Assembly (NCBI GenBank): GCA_020205615.1 | Contig: CM035166.1 | Span: 88,775,043-88,839,042, forward strand | Reading direction: 5' to 3' | DNA length: 64,000 nucleotides | Source: Panax quinquefolius | Lineage: Eukaryota; Streptophyta; Magnoliopsida; Apiales; Araliaceae | In this document: positions 45,197-56,240 of the stretch, one piece after another | Layout: each line of letters opens with the position of its first letter | Position numbering within the stretch: position 1 is the stretch's first letter | Notes under the pieces: model-generated | What the model was told of the DNA's origin: nothing | Database searches by the model: none | The model's input: only the letters and a program-made list of their open reading frames with translations | Program-made: the position numbers and the translations under genes

Positions 45197-48058
45197 TGTG
45201 AGACCCCAGATTTTATAAATAAAGATTTAAATTTCTCGAAATATTTTTTTTGAATATTAAGGTGTGGATTTGAGATAATGTTATAGTTGGGGGTAGTATT
45301 TGAAAATTTTGCAAAGTATGCAAGTTGTTATATAATATTCGATTGGTTGGGGGAATATTCGTTTTGCGATTTACGACATAATCATTGGTGGACCCACAAT
45401 GTAAGAACCGTCAGAGTTAGAAAAATGACAAAATATTTTTTATGAAAATAACTACGGAGGTTTTACCGCTTGATCTTTGTTGAACTACCCTTAGTAAAAA
45501 AGTACGATGTCTGGCGTGGTTGCATAGTAGCACACGGTATTGATTATTGATGCTTACGTAAGAAGTCACTCAGTTATACTACATTATTGCTACAGTAATT
45601 GCTGCATCATATCTCTCATATTATTGATTCAATTATTGTCACAATATCATGTGCATAATATGTTATTTTATTAAATCAATAATTGAGACGATAAAGTTAT
45701 TCACATTATTAAATTGCAATATTTACAATGTCTAGAAGTTCTGTCAAGGAGAGGTTTGGTCACCTAATTACGCGCCAATAGGGAGAAATCCTTATTGGAA
45801 AGCCCCCTCTTTCCTGGGAATGACCTGGTTGTTAGATATTGTGAGTGATGATATTAATGATGGATAAGTTCGTGTTGATTAAAGATGAATTTGATAGTTC
45901 CATTGTGTTGAAATTATTTGTGTTAAACATTTATTTCGATGGTAATTGATGTCTGGAGGTTATATTGTTCAATCGAGTATTCTAGGGGCGCTTTTTGTTG
46001 AATTACTATTCACGAGTTACTATTCACGGGTTACTATTCACCGAAATTACTATTCACTCTAGTATTGTTCACTCGAGTATTTGGGAGACTTTTTGTGTCG
46101 GAGTTACTATTCATGAGTTACTATTCACGAGTTACTATTCATGAGTTACTATTCATGAGCTACTTATTCATGTGCTAATTTTTCAAATTCAGTTGGATGA
46201 AATTATAATAGTAAAATCAATAAGGATCGTTGATTTAAGATTTTAATAGTAACTTGTCCTTTCTAGATATTACCATGAGTTTCCCTTCATAAATAGTAGT
46301 TGTCTCTTTCGATATTACCAAGAGTCATTTTGACCCTTCATTAAGACCAAGAGCCACTTTCGGTTTTCTATAAATAAAAGCTCATTCTTCTTCATTTCTC
46401 ACCAATTCACCAAAGCTTTAGAGCCATTATTATAGAGAGAAATTATAGAGAGAAGCTATAGAGAAAAATCTATAGAGAGAAAGAAGAAGAAAGTCTGCTT
46501 CCTACTACTCCTATATCCAGCTTTCTTTCAAAGGTAAGGGATATTATTTGTTGTACCCGTAAGGGGTGTTATTCTTTCTTATTCATGAAGAGAACTTCAT
46601 TATTCCATTCTTAATTATTCTCATTGGAATAACTTTGTATCACGCCAGCATACCCTATACTTGGTGAAATCCTCTGTTATTCCATTCTTTATTATTCTCA
46701 TTGGAATAACTTGTATACGCAACGATACCCTATACATAATCTCAGATACGTGGTTTACCCTATACTTGGTGACATTCTTCTATTATTCTGTTGGAACATC
46801 CTTTGTGTGTTTTACATGCATGTGTTTTACATCGACCTTGGTTCCGCTTTTTATCATTCTACATTGGAATATCCTATCGTGTGTTTTACACCGGATGCCG
46901 TTCCATCTTTATTATTATGTTGGAACATCCCGCTTGGTGTGAATTTCACGACTTCGTTCCGTTATTTATTATTACATTGGAATAATCATCACATCTTGTC
47001 CATCGCATGCATATGGTGATTTCTTTTGTTATTCCATTCTTTATTATACCCAAATGGTTAAAACTTTGACTTCTATACTCCATGAAATTAGTAGAATATC
47101 CTTGATAATTGCGTTTCATCCAAAGATCTTTTCATGGAAATATTCTTCCGATCATTCTTGAATTTTACTCTACAAAAAACAAGATCTTGTTGACAATTTG
47201 GATGTTAATAATTCCTAGATAAATTAATTCTTGAACTTGTTTTATTGAATTCTTATATCATTGTCATCATCCTCATGTTTATATTATGTTGAAAGTTATC
47301 TTTGGCTTACGTGCATAGATGAACTTAGTATGATTATGACCAGGGTTCATTCGGTATAATCATGGCTTGATATAAATGATGTGACAAAAGTCCTCAATGG
47401 CCCGTAATGTAGTGATGGATAGTTTTTGGTATGATTATGACCGGGGGTGATTCGGTATAGTCAGTGACCATTGATAATTTGATGAAAATCCTTGACCGTG
47501 GTACGAGGATGATTAAATATTGTGGTTTATTCATTAAACCGAGTCTTAGTGATAAAAATTGATGAAAACCTTTTAAAACCTAAAAGATAGTAGACTTTAT
47601 TTTCTACTTGACTCTTTTAATGGATTGCATATTCCTCTGCAGTTAAACTGGTTATCTATTATATTTTATCAGTTTAACATTGTTGAAGACTAATGATAAT
47701 TTATTCTGCATTATCTTAGTTATAATATTTCTTACTGGGCTAGTTGAGCTCACTCTTTCTTTCACTGTTCTCTTCAGGAAATGAGAATATAGCTGGGACG
47801 AGTCGGGGAAAAGAGTGATGGTTCCGAAGATAGCATTAGTAGTCCTCACTATTCTGTTAAATAGTGTGCTAATAAATGTAATGAGGACTCCTTGAGTATG
47901 GATATTGTCTAAATGACAATATTCCTATTAGAACTCTTAGTTTATGTATTGTCGTATGTTACACGACAGATGTATAATTAAGTTTGTATTTGAATTTATG
48001 TACCATGTAAGTGGCGACCCAAGATGGGTGACGTATACCTAATTTTGGGGGCGTCACA
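45197..48058 (+). repeat. Element D 5' LTR
   Basis: It starts TGTGAGACCCC and ends GGGCGTCACA. TACTATTCAC repeats lie at 46003-46172 and TATAAATA at 46369-46376. The donor-like AAG/GTAAGGG has its first putative intron base at 46534, and the acceptor-like TTCTCTTCAG ends at 47777. GTTATTCCA/TGGAATAAC repeats lie at 46590-47045. A three-hairpin cassette lies at 47841-47968. Confidence 0.95.
46369..46376 (+). promoter_or_regulatory. TATA box of the element D 5' LTR
   Basis: TATAAATA lies about 165 bp before the conserved GTAAGGG. The equivalent in the 3' LTR is 53395-53402. The same distance holds in A, C, E and F. Transcription would start near 46400. Confidence 0.6.
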
Positions 48059-48060
48059 GT

Positions 48061-48072
48061 TGGTATCAGAGC
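48061..48072 (+). other. Element D primer-binding site (tRNA-iMet)
   Basis: TGGTATCAGAGC lies two bases after the LTR end. It is the canonical form, unlike in the array. Confidence 0.9.
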
Positions 48073-48245
48073 TTAGGGATATGATCCCTGGCTAAGATGT
48101 GAGACTAGAACTAGGAGGGGAGAGATAGGGAATTCCTTCGCTAGTATGACCTACCTAAGGTTATTTGGTATTTGATTGGTCGGTCAGAGTATAGTGATAA
48201 TATGTTGCATGTCAATTAACCCTTATTTTGTGGCAGTGTTTTAAA

Positions 48246-49430
48246 ATGGCATCCGAGAATGTTGAGAATAGCAATGGAGCACAAGAGACTGTTGATTCTC
48301 CACAGATCAATAATCAGGACAATGTGCAACAGGATGGCGATAATCCTCCTGTAAACAACAACACCGATCAATTGATTTAACGACTTCGACGACGCGTTTA
48401 AGAGGTTTTAAATTCATGCAACATTAAGCGAAAGCGACTCACGCCCAAAAAAGTAGGTGGAAACACGGAAAACTCTCGGCGGTCACCGCTAAACAATTCA
48501 AGGAGCTGGGACCACCGGAGTTTAAGGGAGAGCCAAAACCACTTCTGGCGGAAGAATGGATAAAGCAGATTACCAAGATATTTGATGTCTTGGGATGCTC
48601 CGAGGAACAAAAGGTTCCCTTTGCGCCTTTATGTTGCGCGAGAGGCGATTACTAGTGGGAATCGGTAAAACGTACTCAACTTCTTTTGTCTTGAAGATAT
48701 CTTGGGAGAAGTTCCAGAGTCGCTTCAACGACAAATACTTTCCCGAAAGTATTCGCCACATGAAGGAGGTGGAGTTTATCAAGTTGGAACAAAACAATAT
48801 GACCGTGTCGCAATACGAGGCAAAATTTGCGGAGTTATCACGATTTAAGTCCCCACTTGGTGGATAATGAAGAGAGAATGGCGCTAATGTTTTTAAGAGG
48901 TTTGAAGCGGAGATACGTCAACATCTTATTTCTCATAAACCGTGTTTTTATTCAGATGTTGTAAATAGGGCTCGATTAGTGGAGCGCGATAACGAGTCAA
49001 CGAAACTAAAAGAGAGGTAAGCAAAATTATAATACCGGTGAGTAGTCATCGAGCGGTGACAACAAGCGTGGAGGAATCAACGGGCGGATATGGTAACCAC
49101 TTGGTGGTAATCGTGGTCAAAGCAATAAGAATGGACATTTCAAGAAAAGGAGATTCAACAATGATGGAAAGACGTCGGACCAAAGACCCGTTGTTAAGGA
49201 AGGAGAAAACCACCTATCATATGCTTCAAATGCGGAGAGAGGACACATCGATCCGAATCATGCCATGCCATTCAAAGCATGTTATAATTGTGGAAGAGAA
49301 GGTCACTTAGCTCGATTTTGTCGTTCACAAGACAAATTCAACTAGGATGGAGGCACCAAAGGTCATCCCGCACAAACCAAAGCCGTAGTTTAAGAGAGCG
49401 TTTTTTTTTCTCGTGACGAGGAACCTAATA
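48246..49430 (+). pseudogene. Element D gag, broken
   Basis: Start ATG at 48246 (MASENVENSNGAQETVDSP), followed after 44 codons by a TAA. Capsid pieces in shifted frames are PPEFKGEPKPLLAEEW and IFDVLGCSEEQK. 48595-48867 carries FNDKYFPESIRHMKEVEFI. The zinc knuckle CYNCGREGHLARFC is at 49280-49321. The N-terminus is the part shared with the coiled-coil ORF of the array. Gag would build the particle, but this copy cannot. Confidence 0.8.
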
Positions 49431-49830
49431 AAATTATCACGAGTAAGTTAATCATAAGCTCTTGCGAAGTCTATACCGTGTTGATACCAATTCTACCCAC
49501 TCTTTTATTTCACCTAGTTGTGTTCAACGTTTAAATTTGACTCAAGAAGTTAAACTTTGACTTATTGGTTGAAACTTCGTTAGTAGGAGCCTTCATATCG
49601 CTACTATTTTTAAATCTTGTTTGATTCAAATAAACACTTTCACGTTACCTGTCGATCTTATCTTTTTTGAAAATAATTGCCTTTGATGTGATTTTAGGAA
49701 TCAATTGGTTAACTACTCATCATGCTTTTCGTAAGGTTGTTAGCTTTTATATTCATAACCAACTTGTTGTGCGAATTCAAGTAACCAAACTACTAAAGTC
49801 AATTATTGTCATATCAAGCCATAAGTAAAG
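49431..49830 (+). pseudogene. Element D protease, broken
   Basis: The nucleotide sequence follows the protease of the array units (SSCEVYT, then the active-site region, then GINWLTTHHAFRKVV). A one-base loss near 49480 breaks the frame inside the DTG/DTS motif. Confidence 0.75.
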
Positions 49831-50166
49831 AGCCCCGAACCTTTCGTTGTTGACTTCCTTGTGTGGAATGGACCGAAGCCAGACTTTCTGTAGGCGACAT
49901 CGTGAATGAAGATGGCAAGTTTATAGGTATCATTGTGAGGTGCTATCTATGTTAAGGGATAGAAGTCACAGTTGGTATCAATGTGACGTACTATCCAAGT
50001 CTTGGATGAGAGTCACAGTTTTGAATGATATTTCTATCATTAATAAATTTCTTGACGTATTCTTGAAGATTTCCTAGCCTACCCTAGAGCGTGAAATCAA
50101 ATTTTGTATTGACCCCAGTACAAAACCCATTTCTTAAACCCTCAAATATTTCTTCAACTAAAATGA
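49831..50166 (+). pseudogene. Element D post-protease spacer and RT-lead/RNase H fusion
   Basis: A spacer similar to that in the array units, including a local duplication around ATCAATGTGACGTACTATCC. It is followed by the fusion CCCATTTCTTAAACCCTCAA at about 50126-50145, which joins the start of the RT region to RNase H. All RT catalytic motifs are missing. Similarity to the array ends at about 50166 (AAAATGAAC). Confidence 0.75.
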
Positions 50167-52139
50167 ACAGTTTACGTGGTTTATGATGAAAGTCATAATA
50201 AAAGCATTGGACTAATGAAAATCATGGGTATACGTGGTATTAGTAAGTGTTATGATGAGTTATGTTGGTTATTATGTGAAAACATGAAAGTTTCTTAAAA
50301 ATCACAAGGAGTTAAAAACAAGATTTTGGTGAAAAACGTAACATGAAATTCAATTGACCAAATCTCTTATTATATTTTGAATTTTTGAGTGTGGTTAAGT
50401 CCTAGAGTTAGATCTATGAGTTACCTAACTAATCCAAGTGGAATCAATGAAAAAGGTGTTGTAGATTTTCGTGTGGACTGATTTTAGCAAAGGAGTCAAA
50501 ACTTCAAAATGTCCAAAAAGCTGCTGCCACATTTTTGTAAGGGCTGTTTTAGCCACTTAATTAGTGAGAAAAATTCAGGCCTTTTGGGACATAAAAGTAT
50601 ATGGTATAAAGAACATCGTGTCCAAAAATGAGCTCATTCCGACTTAAAATGAGCAAGTTATGACCATTTCAATATTTAGGTTTTTTTTACGAAAAATGCT
50701 ATAACTGGAGTTCTATAACTCCGATGACCATGAAATTTAAACTGGAGGCTCACATTAACATGTGTAAGGTCCTGCCAAGATTTGGGAATTTTTGGAGTTA
50801 AACTTGAGGTAGCAAATTTCTTAAGGAATTAATTAGAAATTGATTTTTGAAAAATAGTAAATAAATTTTAAAAATTTCGAGAAAAATATATTTTCATTAT
50901 GGGACTATATTATGCTAAATCCCAGAAAAAGAAATATTTTTGGAACTGATTTGATATTTTTCATAAAAATAGTTTGATTCTGAACATATAGTTAAATATG
51001 TTATGTAAAGTAACAAAATTGGAAAATAGGATTTTATGGCTGAGAATCCTATATAGAGTATATGCATATTTTTTTGATGAGGATTTGATCATTGGTGATG
51101 ATATCTTATGAGTATGGCATTTTGAATGATTAAATGCATTATATGGTAAAGCGTAAACAATTGAAATAAATTGTTTATAAATTTAAGAAGTGATTAAAAT
51201 ATTGTTATAATATTAATGATATTAGATTATGAGATTATTAAGTGATTGATAACATGGGGATATTCTTGAATCTGGATAAATTATATTATAAATGTTTAAT
51301 ATTTATCCTTTATCTCATTTGATTGATTCTTTATATCATTATCCTCATGCTTATATTATGTTGAAAGTCAAAGTCATATGTGGCTTGGTATGTGGTGCAT
51401 AGATGGACTTGGTATGATTATAACCGAGGATTGTTTTGGTATAATCATAACCGTAATTGAAAACACGATTATCTTTGGTAGTAGTAGTGCATGGATAATT
51501 TGTGGTCGGATAATACTAATGAATACACGATTATCTTTGGTAGTAGTGCATGGATAATTTGTGGTCGTGATACTAATGTATTATACTAATGAATACGATT
51601 ATCTTATCTTTGGATAATTTGTAGTGTGTACTTAATGGATAATTTGTGGTCGTTGTTGATATACTAATGAATACACGATTATCTTTGGCACGTAGTGCAT
51701 GGATAATTTTATCTTTGGTAAGTGGTCGTCGATACTAAAGAATATCCTTGGCACGTAGTGCGGGGATGATTCGATGATGTGGATTAATTATTGAAATATC
51801 CTTGGCACGTAGTCGGGGATGATTCGAGTCTCGAGAATGAAATATTAATTCATGGATGTGGTAAAAGTCATCTTTGGCCATAGTGCATTGATGGACTTGG
51901 TATGATTATGACCGAGGATTATTCGGTATAATCATCATGATCAGTATTGAAAACACGAATATCCTTGGCCAAGAAGTGCATGGATAATTCGTGGTTGTGA
52001 TACTATTAAGTCGAGTCTCGATATTATTGGTTTCTGAGCTTATATATCTTTGGCACAGTAGTGCAAAGATGAATTGTTAATGAATATCTTTGGCTGGATT
52101 GCAAAGATGAATTTAATATTTTTTTAACGATAAAGGTAT
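50167..52139 (+). other. Element D replacement block: LTR-like DNA and a hairpin array
   Basis: 50167-51060 is non-coding and resembles LTR or UTR sequence of some other gypsy element. I cannot place it. 51340-52130 holds about a dozen copies of the ATCTTTG/CAAAGAT hairpin unit that otherwise occurs three to five times per LTR, here expanded. Clean copies are 52046-52070 and 52086-52108. No credible ORF is seen. Confidence 0.6.
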
Positions 52140-52216
52140 TCAAGGTATCCTCACCTCTTTATCATACTAGGTACGTACCCTAATTTCGAGGGCGAAATTC
52201 CATAAGGAGGGGAGAT
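52140..52216 (+). other. Element D chromodomain-end scrap and polypurine tract
   Basis: 52140-52202 matches the last ~20 codons of pol (RYPHLF-like to FEGEI). TAAGGAGGGGAGAT (52203-52216) is the polypurine tract before the 3' LTR. Confidence 0.8.
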
Positions 52217-55070
52217 TGTGAGACCCCAGATTTTATAAATAAAGATTTAAATTTCTTAAAAGATTTTTTTTTGAATATTAAGGTGTGGATTTGAGATAAT
52301 GTTATAGTTGGGGGTAGTATTTGAAAATTTTGCAAATTATGCAAGTTGTTATATAATATTCGATTGGTCGGGGAATATTCTTTTTGTCGGGGAATATTCG
52401 TACGACGACACAATCATTGGTGGACCCACAACAGAAGAACTGTCATAGTTAGAAAACGACAAAAATATTTTATGAAAATAACGGCGGAGGTTTTACCGGT
52501 TGATCTTTGTTGAACTACCCGGTAGTAAAGTAATAAAGATGTCTGGCGTGGTTGCATAGTAACACACGGTATTGATTATTGATGCTTACGTAAGAAGTCA
52601 CTCGGTTATCTTTGCATTATTACTCTGATAATTCTTTGCATCATATCTCTCTTATATTATTGATTCAATTATTGTCACAAAGATGTCATGTGCATAATAT
52701 GTTATTTTATTAAATCAATAATTGAGACGACAAAGTTATTCACATTATTAAATTACAATATTTACAATGTCTAGAAGTTACATCGAGGAGAGGTTTGGTC
52801 ACCTAATTGCGCGCATGATAGGGAGAAATCCTTATTGAAAGCCCCTCTTCTGGAATGACTTCGTTGTTAAATATTGTGAGTTATGATATTAATGATGGAT
52901 AAGTTCGTGTTGATTAAAGATGAATTTGATAGTTCCATTGTGTTGAAATTATTTGTGTTAAACATTTATTTCGATGGTAATTGATGTCCGGAGGTTATAT
53001 TGTTCAATCGAATTATTAAGGCGGTTTTGTCGAAATTACTATTCACGAGTTACTATTCACCGGGTTACTATTCACCGAAATTACTATTCACTCTAGTATT
53101 GTTCACTTTCGAGTATTTGGGACACTTTTTGTGTGTCTATTCATGAGTTACTATTCACGAGTTACTATTCATGAGTTACTATTCACTAGCTACTATTCAT
53201 GTGCTAATTTTTCAAATTCAGTTGGATGAAATTATAATAGTAAAATCAATAAGGATCGTTGATTTAAGATTTTAATAGTAACTTGTCCCTTCTTGTATTA
53301 CCAAGAGTTACCCTTCACAAATAGTAGTTGTCTCTTCATATTACCAAGAGTCATTTTGACCCTTCATTAAGACCAAGAGCCACTTTCAGTTTTCTATAAA
53401 TAGAAGCTCATTCTTCTTCATTTCTCACCAATTCACCAAAGCTTTAGAGCCATTATTATAGAGAGAAATTATAGAGAGAAGCTATAGAGAGAAAATCTAT
53501 AGAGAGAAAAGAAGAAGAAAGTCCTTCCCTACTACTCCTATATCCAGTTTCTTTCAAAGGTAAGGGATATTATTTGTTGTACCCGTAAGGGGTGTTATTC
53601 TTTCTTATTCATGAAGAGAACTTCTGTTATTCCATTCTTTATTATTACATTGGAATAACTTTGTATACTCTGGCGTACCCTATACTTGGTGAAATCCTCT
53701 GTTATTCCATTCTTTATTATTACATTGGAATAACTTTTGTATCTGTGGCATACCCTATACATAATCAGTGTACGGTTTTACCCTATACTTGGTGACATTC
53801 TTCTATTATTACATTGGAACATCACATGCATGTGTTTTACACTGGGACTGGTTTCCGCTTTTATCATTCTGTTGGAATATCCTATCGTGTGTTTTTTTTT
53901 TGCGGATCCGGTTCCATCTTTATTATTATGTTGGAACATCCCAGCCGGTGAATTTCACCCGACACAGTTCCGTTATTTATTATTACGTTGGAATAACTTT
54001 GCAAGCGATCCAACGCGCATGCATGGTGATTTCTTTTGTTATTCCATTCTTTATTATACACAAATTGGTTAAAACTTTGACTTCTATACTCCATGAAATT
54101 AGTAGAATATCCTTGATAATTGCGTTTCATCCAAAGATCTTTTCATGGAAATATTCTTCCGATCATTCTTGAATTTTACTCTACAAAACAATTATCTTGT
54201 TGACAATTTGGGCGTTAATAATTCCTAGATAAATTAATTCTTAAACTTGTTTTATTGAATTCTTATATCATTGTCATCATCCTCATGTTTATATTATGTT
54301 GAAAGTTATCTTTGGCTTACGTGCATAGTTGAACTTAGTATGATTATGACCGAGGTTCATTCGGTATAATCATGGCTTGATATAAATGATGTGACAAAAG
54401 TCCTCGATTGCACGTAATGTGTAGTGATGGATAGTTTTTGGTATGATTATGACCGTGGGGTGATTCGGTATAGTCATGACCATTGATAATTTGATGAAAA
54501 TCCTTGACCGTGGTACGGGGATGATTAAATATTGTGGTTTATTCATTAAACCGAGTCTTAGTGATAAAATTGATGAAAACCTTTTAAAACCTAAAAGATA
54601 GTAGACTTTATTTTCTACTTGACTCTTTTAATGGATTGCATATTCATTGCAGCTTAAACCGGTTTGTCTATTGTATTTTATCAGTTTAACATTGTTGAAG
54701 ACTAATGATAATTTATTCTGCATTATCTTAGTTATAATATTTCTTACTGGGCTAGTTGAGCTCACCCTTTCTTTCACTGTTCTCTTCAGGAAATGAGAAT
54801 ATAGCTGGGACGAGTCGGGGAAAAGAGTGATGGTTCCGAAGATAGCATTAGTAGTCCTCACTATTCTGTTAAATAATGTGATAATAAATGTAATGAGGAC
54901 TCCTTGAGTATGGATATTGTCTAAATGACAATATTCCTATTAGAACTCTCAGTTTATGTATTGTCGTATGTTACACGACAGATGTATAATTAAGTTTGTA
55001 TTTGAATTTATGTACCATGTAAGTGGCGACCCAAGATGGGTGACGTATACCTAATTTTGGGGGCGTCACA
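52217..55070 (+). repeat. Element D 3' LTR
   Basis: 2854 bp, paired with 45197-48058. The TATA box is at 53395-53402. The donor-like site has its first putative intron base at 53560, and the acceptor-like site ends at 54789. Clear GTTATTCCA/TGGAATAAC hairpins lie at 53626-53659 and 53701-53734. Differences from the 5' LTR are clustered (for example at 52610-52690) and not evenly spread. Confidence 0.95.
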
Positions 55071-55075
55071 CATTG

Positions 55076-56240
55076 GGTCAGTCCATTGATGATAAGTGAA
55101 CGGGAGATCACAAGGAAAAAGCAATCTGGACACGCCACAAATCTGAAGTGTCTTGATATTAAAAAGGGCCAGAGCAAGGAGTCAAGCCATCAGTATCTAA
55201 GAGCAATCGAGGCAAACAGAAGTGTTGAAGCACTGCACAAGAGAAGGAAGAGGTGTTGTACATTGAAGATCCAATCAACACTCTTCAAGATCGTAGTGTA
55301 GTCTTTACATGTCAACTAGACACTACGATCAAGTCCAAGAAGATGTGCATCAGAATCGTAGAGTTCGGACAACTGAAGATTGAAGCATTGGCAACGATTC
55401 AATCTGAAGATTAATATTCGAACAAAGCTTATTGAGAGCATCGATGCATAAGGACAACCTCTGATCGAGAAATCAGAAGGAAGAAATAAAGTTGACTACC
55501 TACCCGAGACATCAAAGTGACATCTCTGACGGGGTAGGTGAAACAGTAGACTGCAGTGTCAGAAAGTCATAAAAGGGGATGTCATGTCACATCTGCAGTC
55601 TGTACCAAATAACTCAAGATCTGTGAAGCAATTCAAAAAGCTTTCAACGACTACTTTCCAACGGGAAGATTGGGAAGGAGTATAAATCAACAGAGCTTCA
55701 AAGATCAAGTGTTGCTGCTGATTGCTACATTGCAGAATCGTTGAGTTGTTGGAATGTTATATTGTTGACTCTACGAGTTCCACCAGAGCTTTATATGAAC
55801 AAGTCTCAGTGACAGTGAGACTACAAAGGTGGAAGTGAAGCAGCTTTGAAGTAGGACTTAAACAGACCAAAGCTTCACTAAACAAAGATGAGAATGCCAC
55901 TGAAGATGGTAGCTAAGCTGAGAGCCGAGAAGGACAAGAAGATAACATTCAGAAGAGTGGCAATGCATAGAAAAGATCCAGAGAGCCACTCTATGAATTA
56001 CCATGAACCTAAAGCTGAACCAGAATAAGTGCAGAACCATGTCTGCCATCCAGTCAAGAAGGGTTCAAGAAATGGTGATGGTGCACAGTTGACATTATAA
56101 GAAGATGAGCATAACAGAATGAAGATCAGCTACACCAAAGAAGATGTGGTCCAAACTCGAAGCAGAATGCAAAGAGGACCACACTAAGCTGCTAAGTACA
56201 TTAGATGTTAAAGCTTAAAGACATCTTAGCAGCTCAGCAC
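55076..56240 (+). other. Unrecognised repeat sequence, continuation of 44330-45191
   Basis: It has the same GA-rich texture and ATCGTAG phrases as before element D, so it is one unit cut by D. It has a TATA-like GTATAAATC near 55680, a CCTACCC/GGGTAGG inverted repeat near 55498-55543 and a perfect 10-bp inverted repeat AGCTGCTAAG/CTTAGCAGCT at 56187-56234. It could be a copia-type LTR. No coding frame is seen. Confidence 0.45.

Larger units (their letters stand above)
45197..55070 (+). mobile_element. Element D: non-autonomous chromovirus, plus strand
   Basis: A 9.9 kb insertion with perfect TSDs and two full-length LTRs (2862 and 2854 bp). The inside has a PBS, damaged gag, damaged protease, the same RT-lead/RNase H deletion fusion as the tandem array, a 2 kb block of unrelated or LTR-like DNA, a chromodomain tail scrap and a polypurine tract. 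RT and integrase are absent. Both ends are complete, so it was mobilised in trans. Confidence 0.95.

Noticed and set aside
53592..54172. ORFs of 111 and 134 codons in the D 3' LTR with repeated VTFFYYIGTS-type phrases
   Set aside because: Translation of the GTTATTCCA hairpin repeats within an LTR. The counterpart in the 5' LTR (46661-47019) is in different frames.
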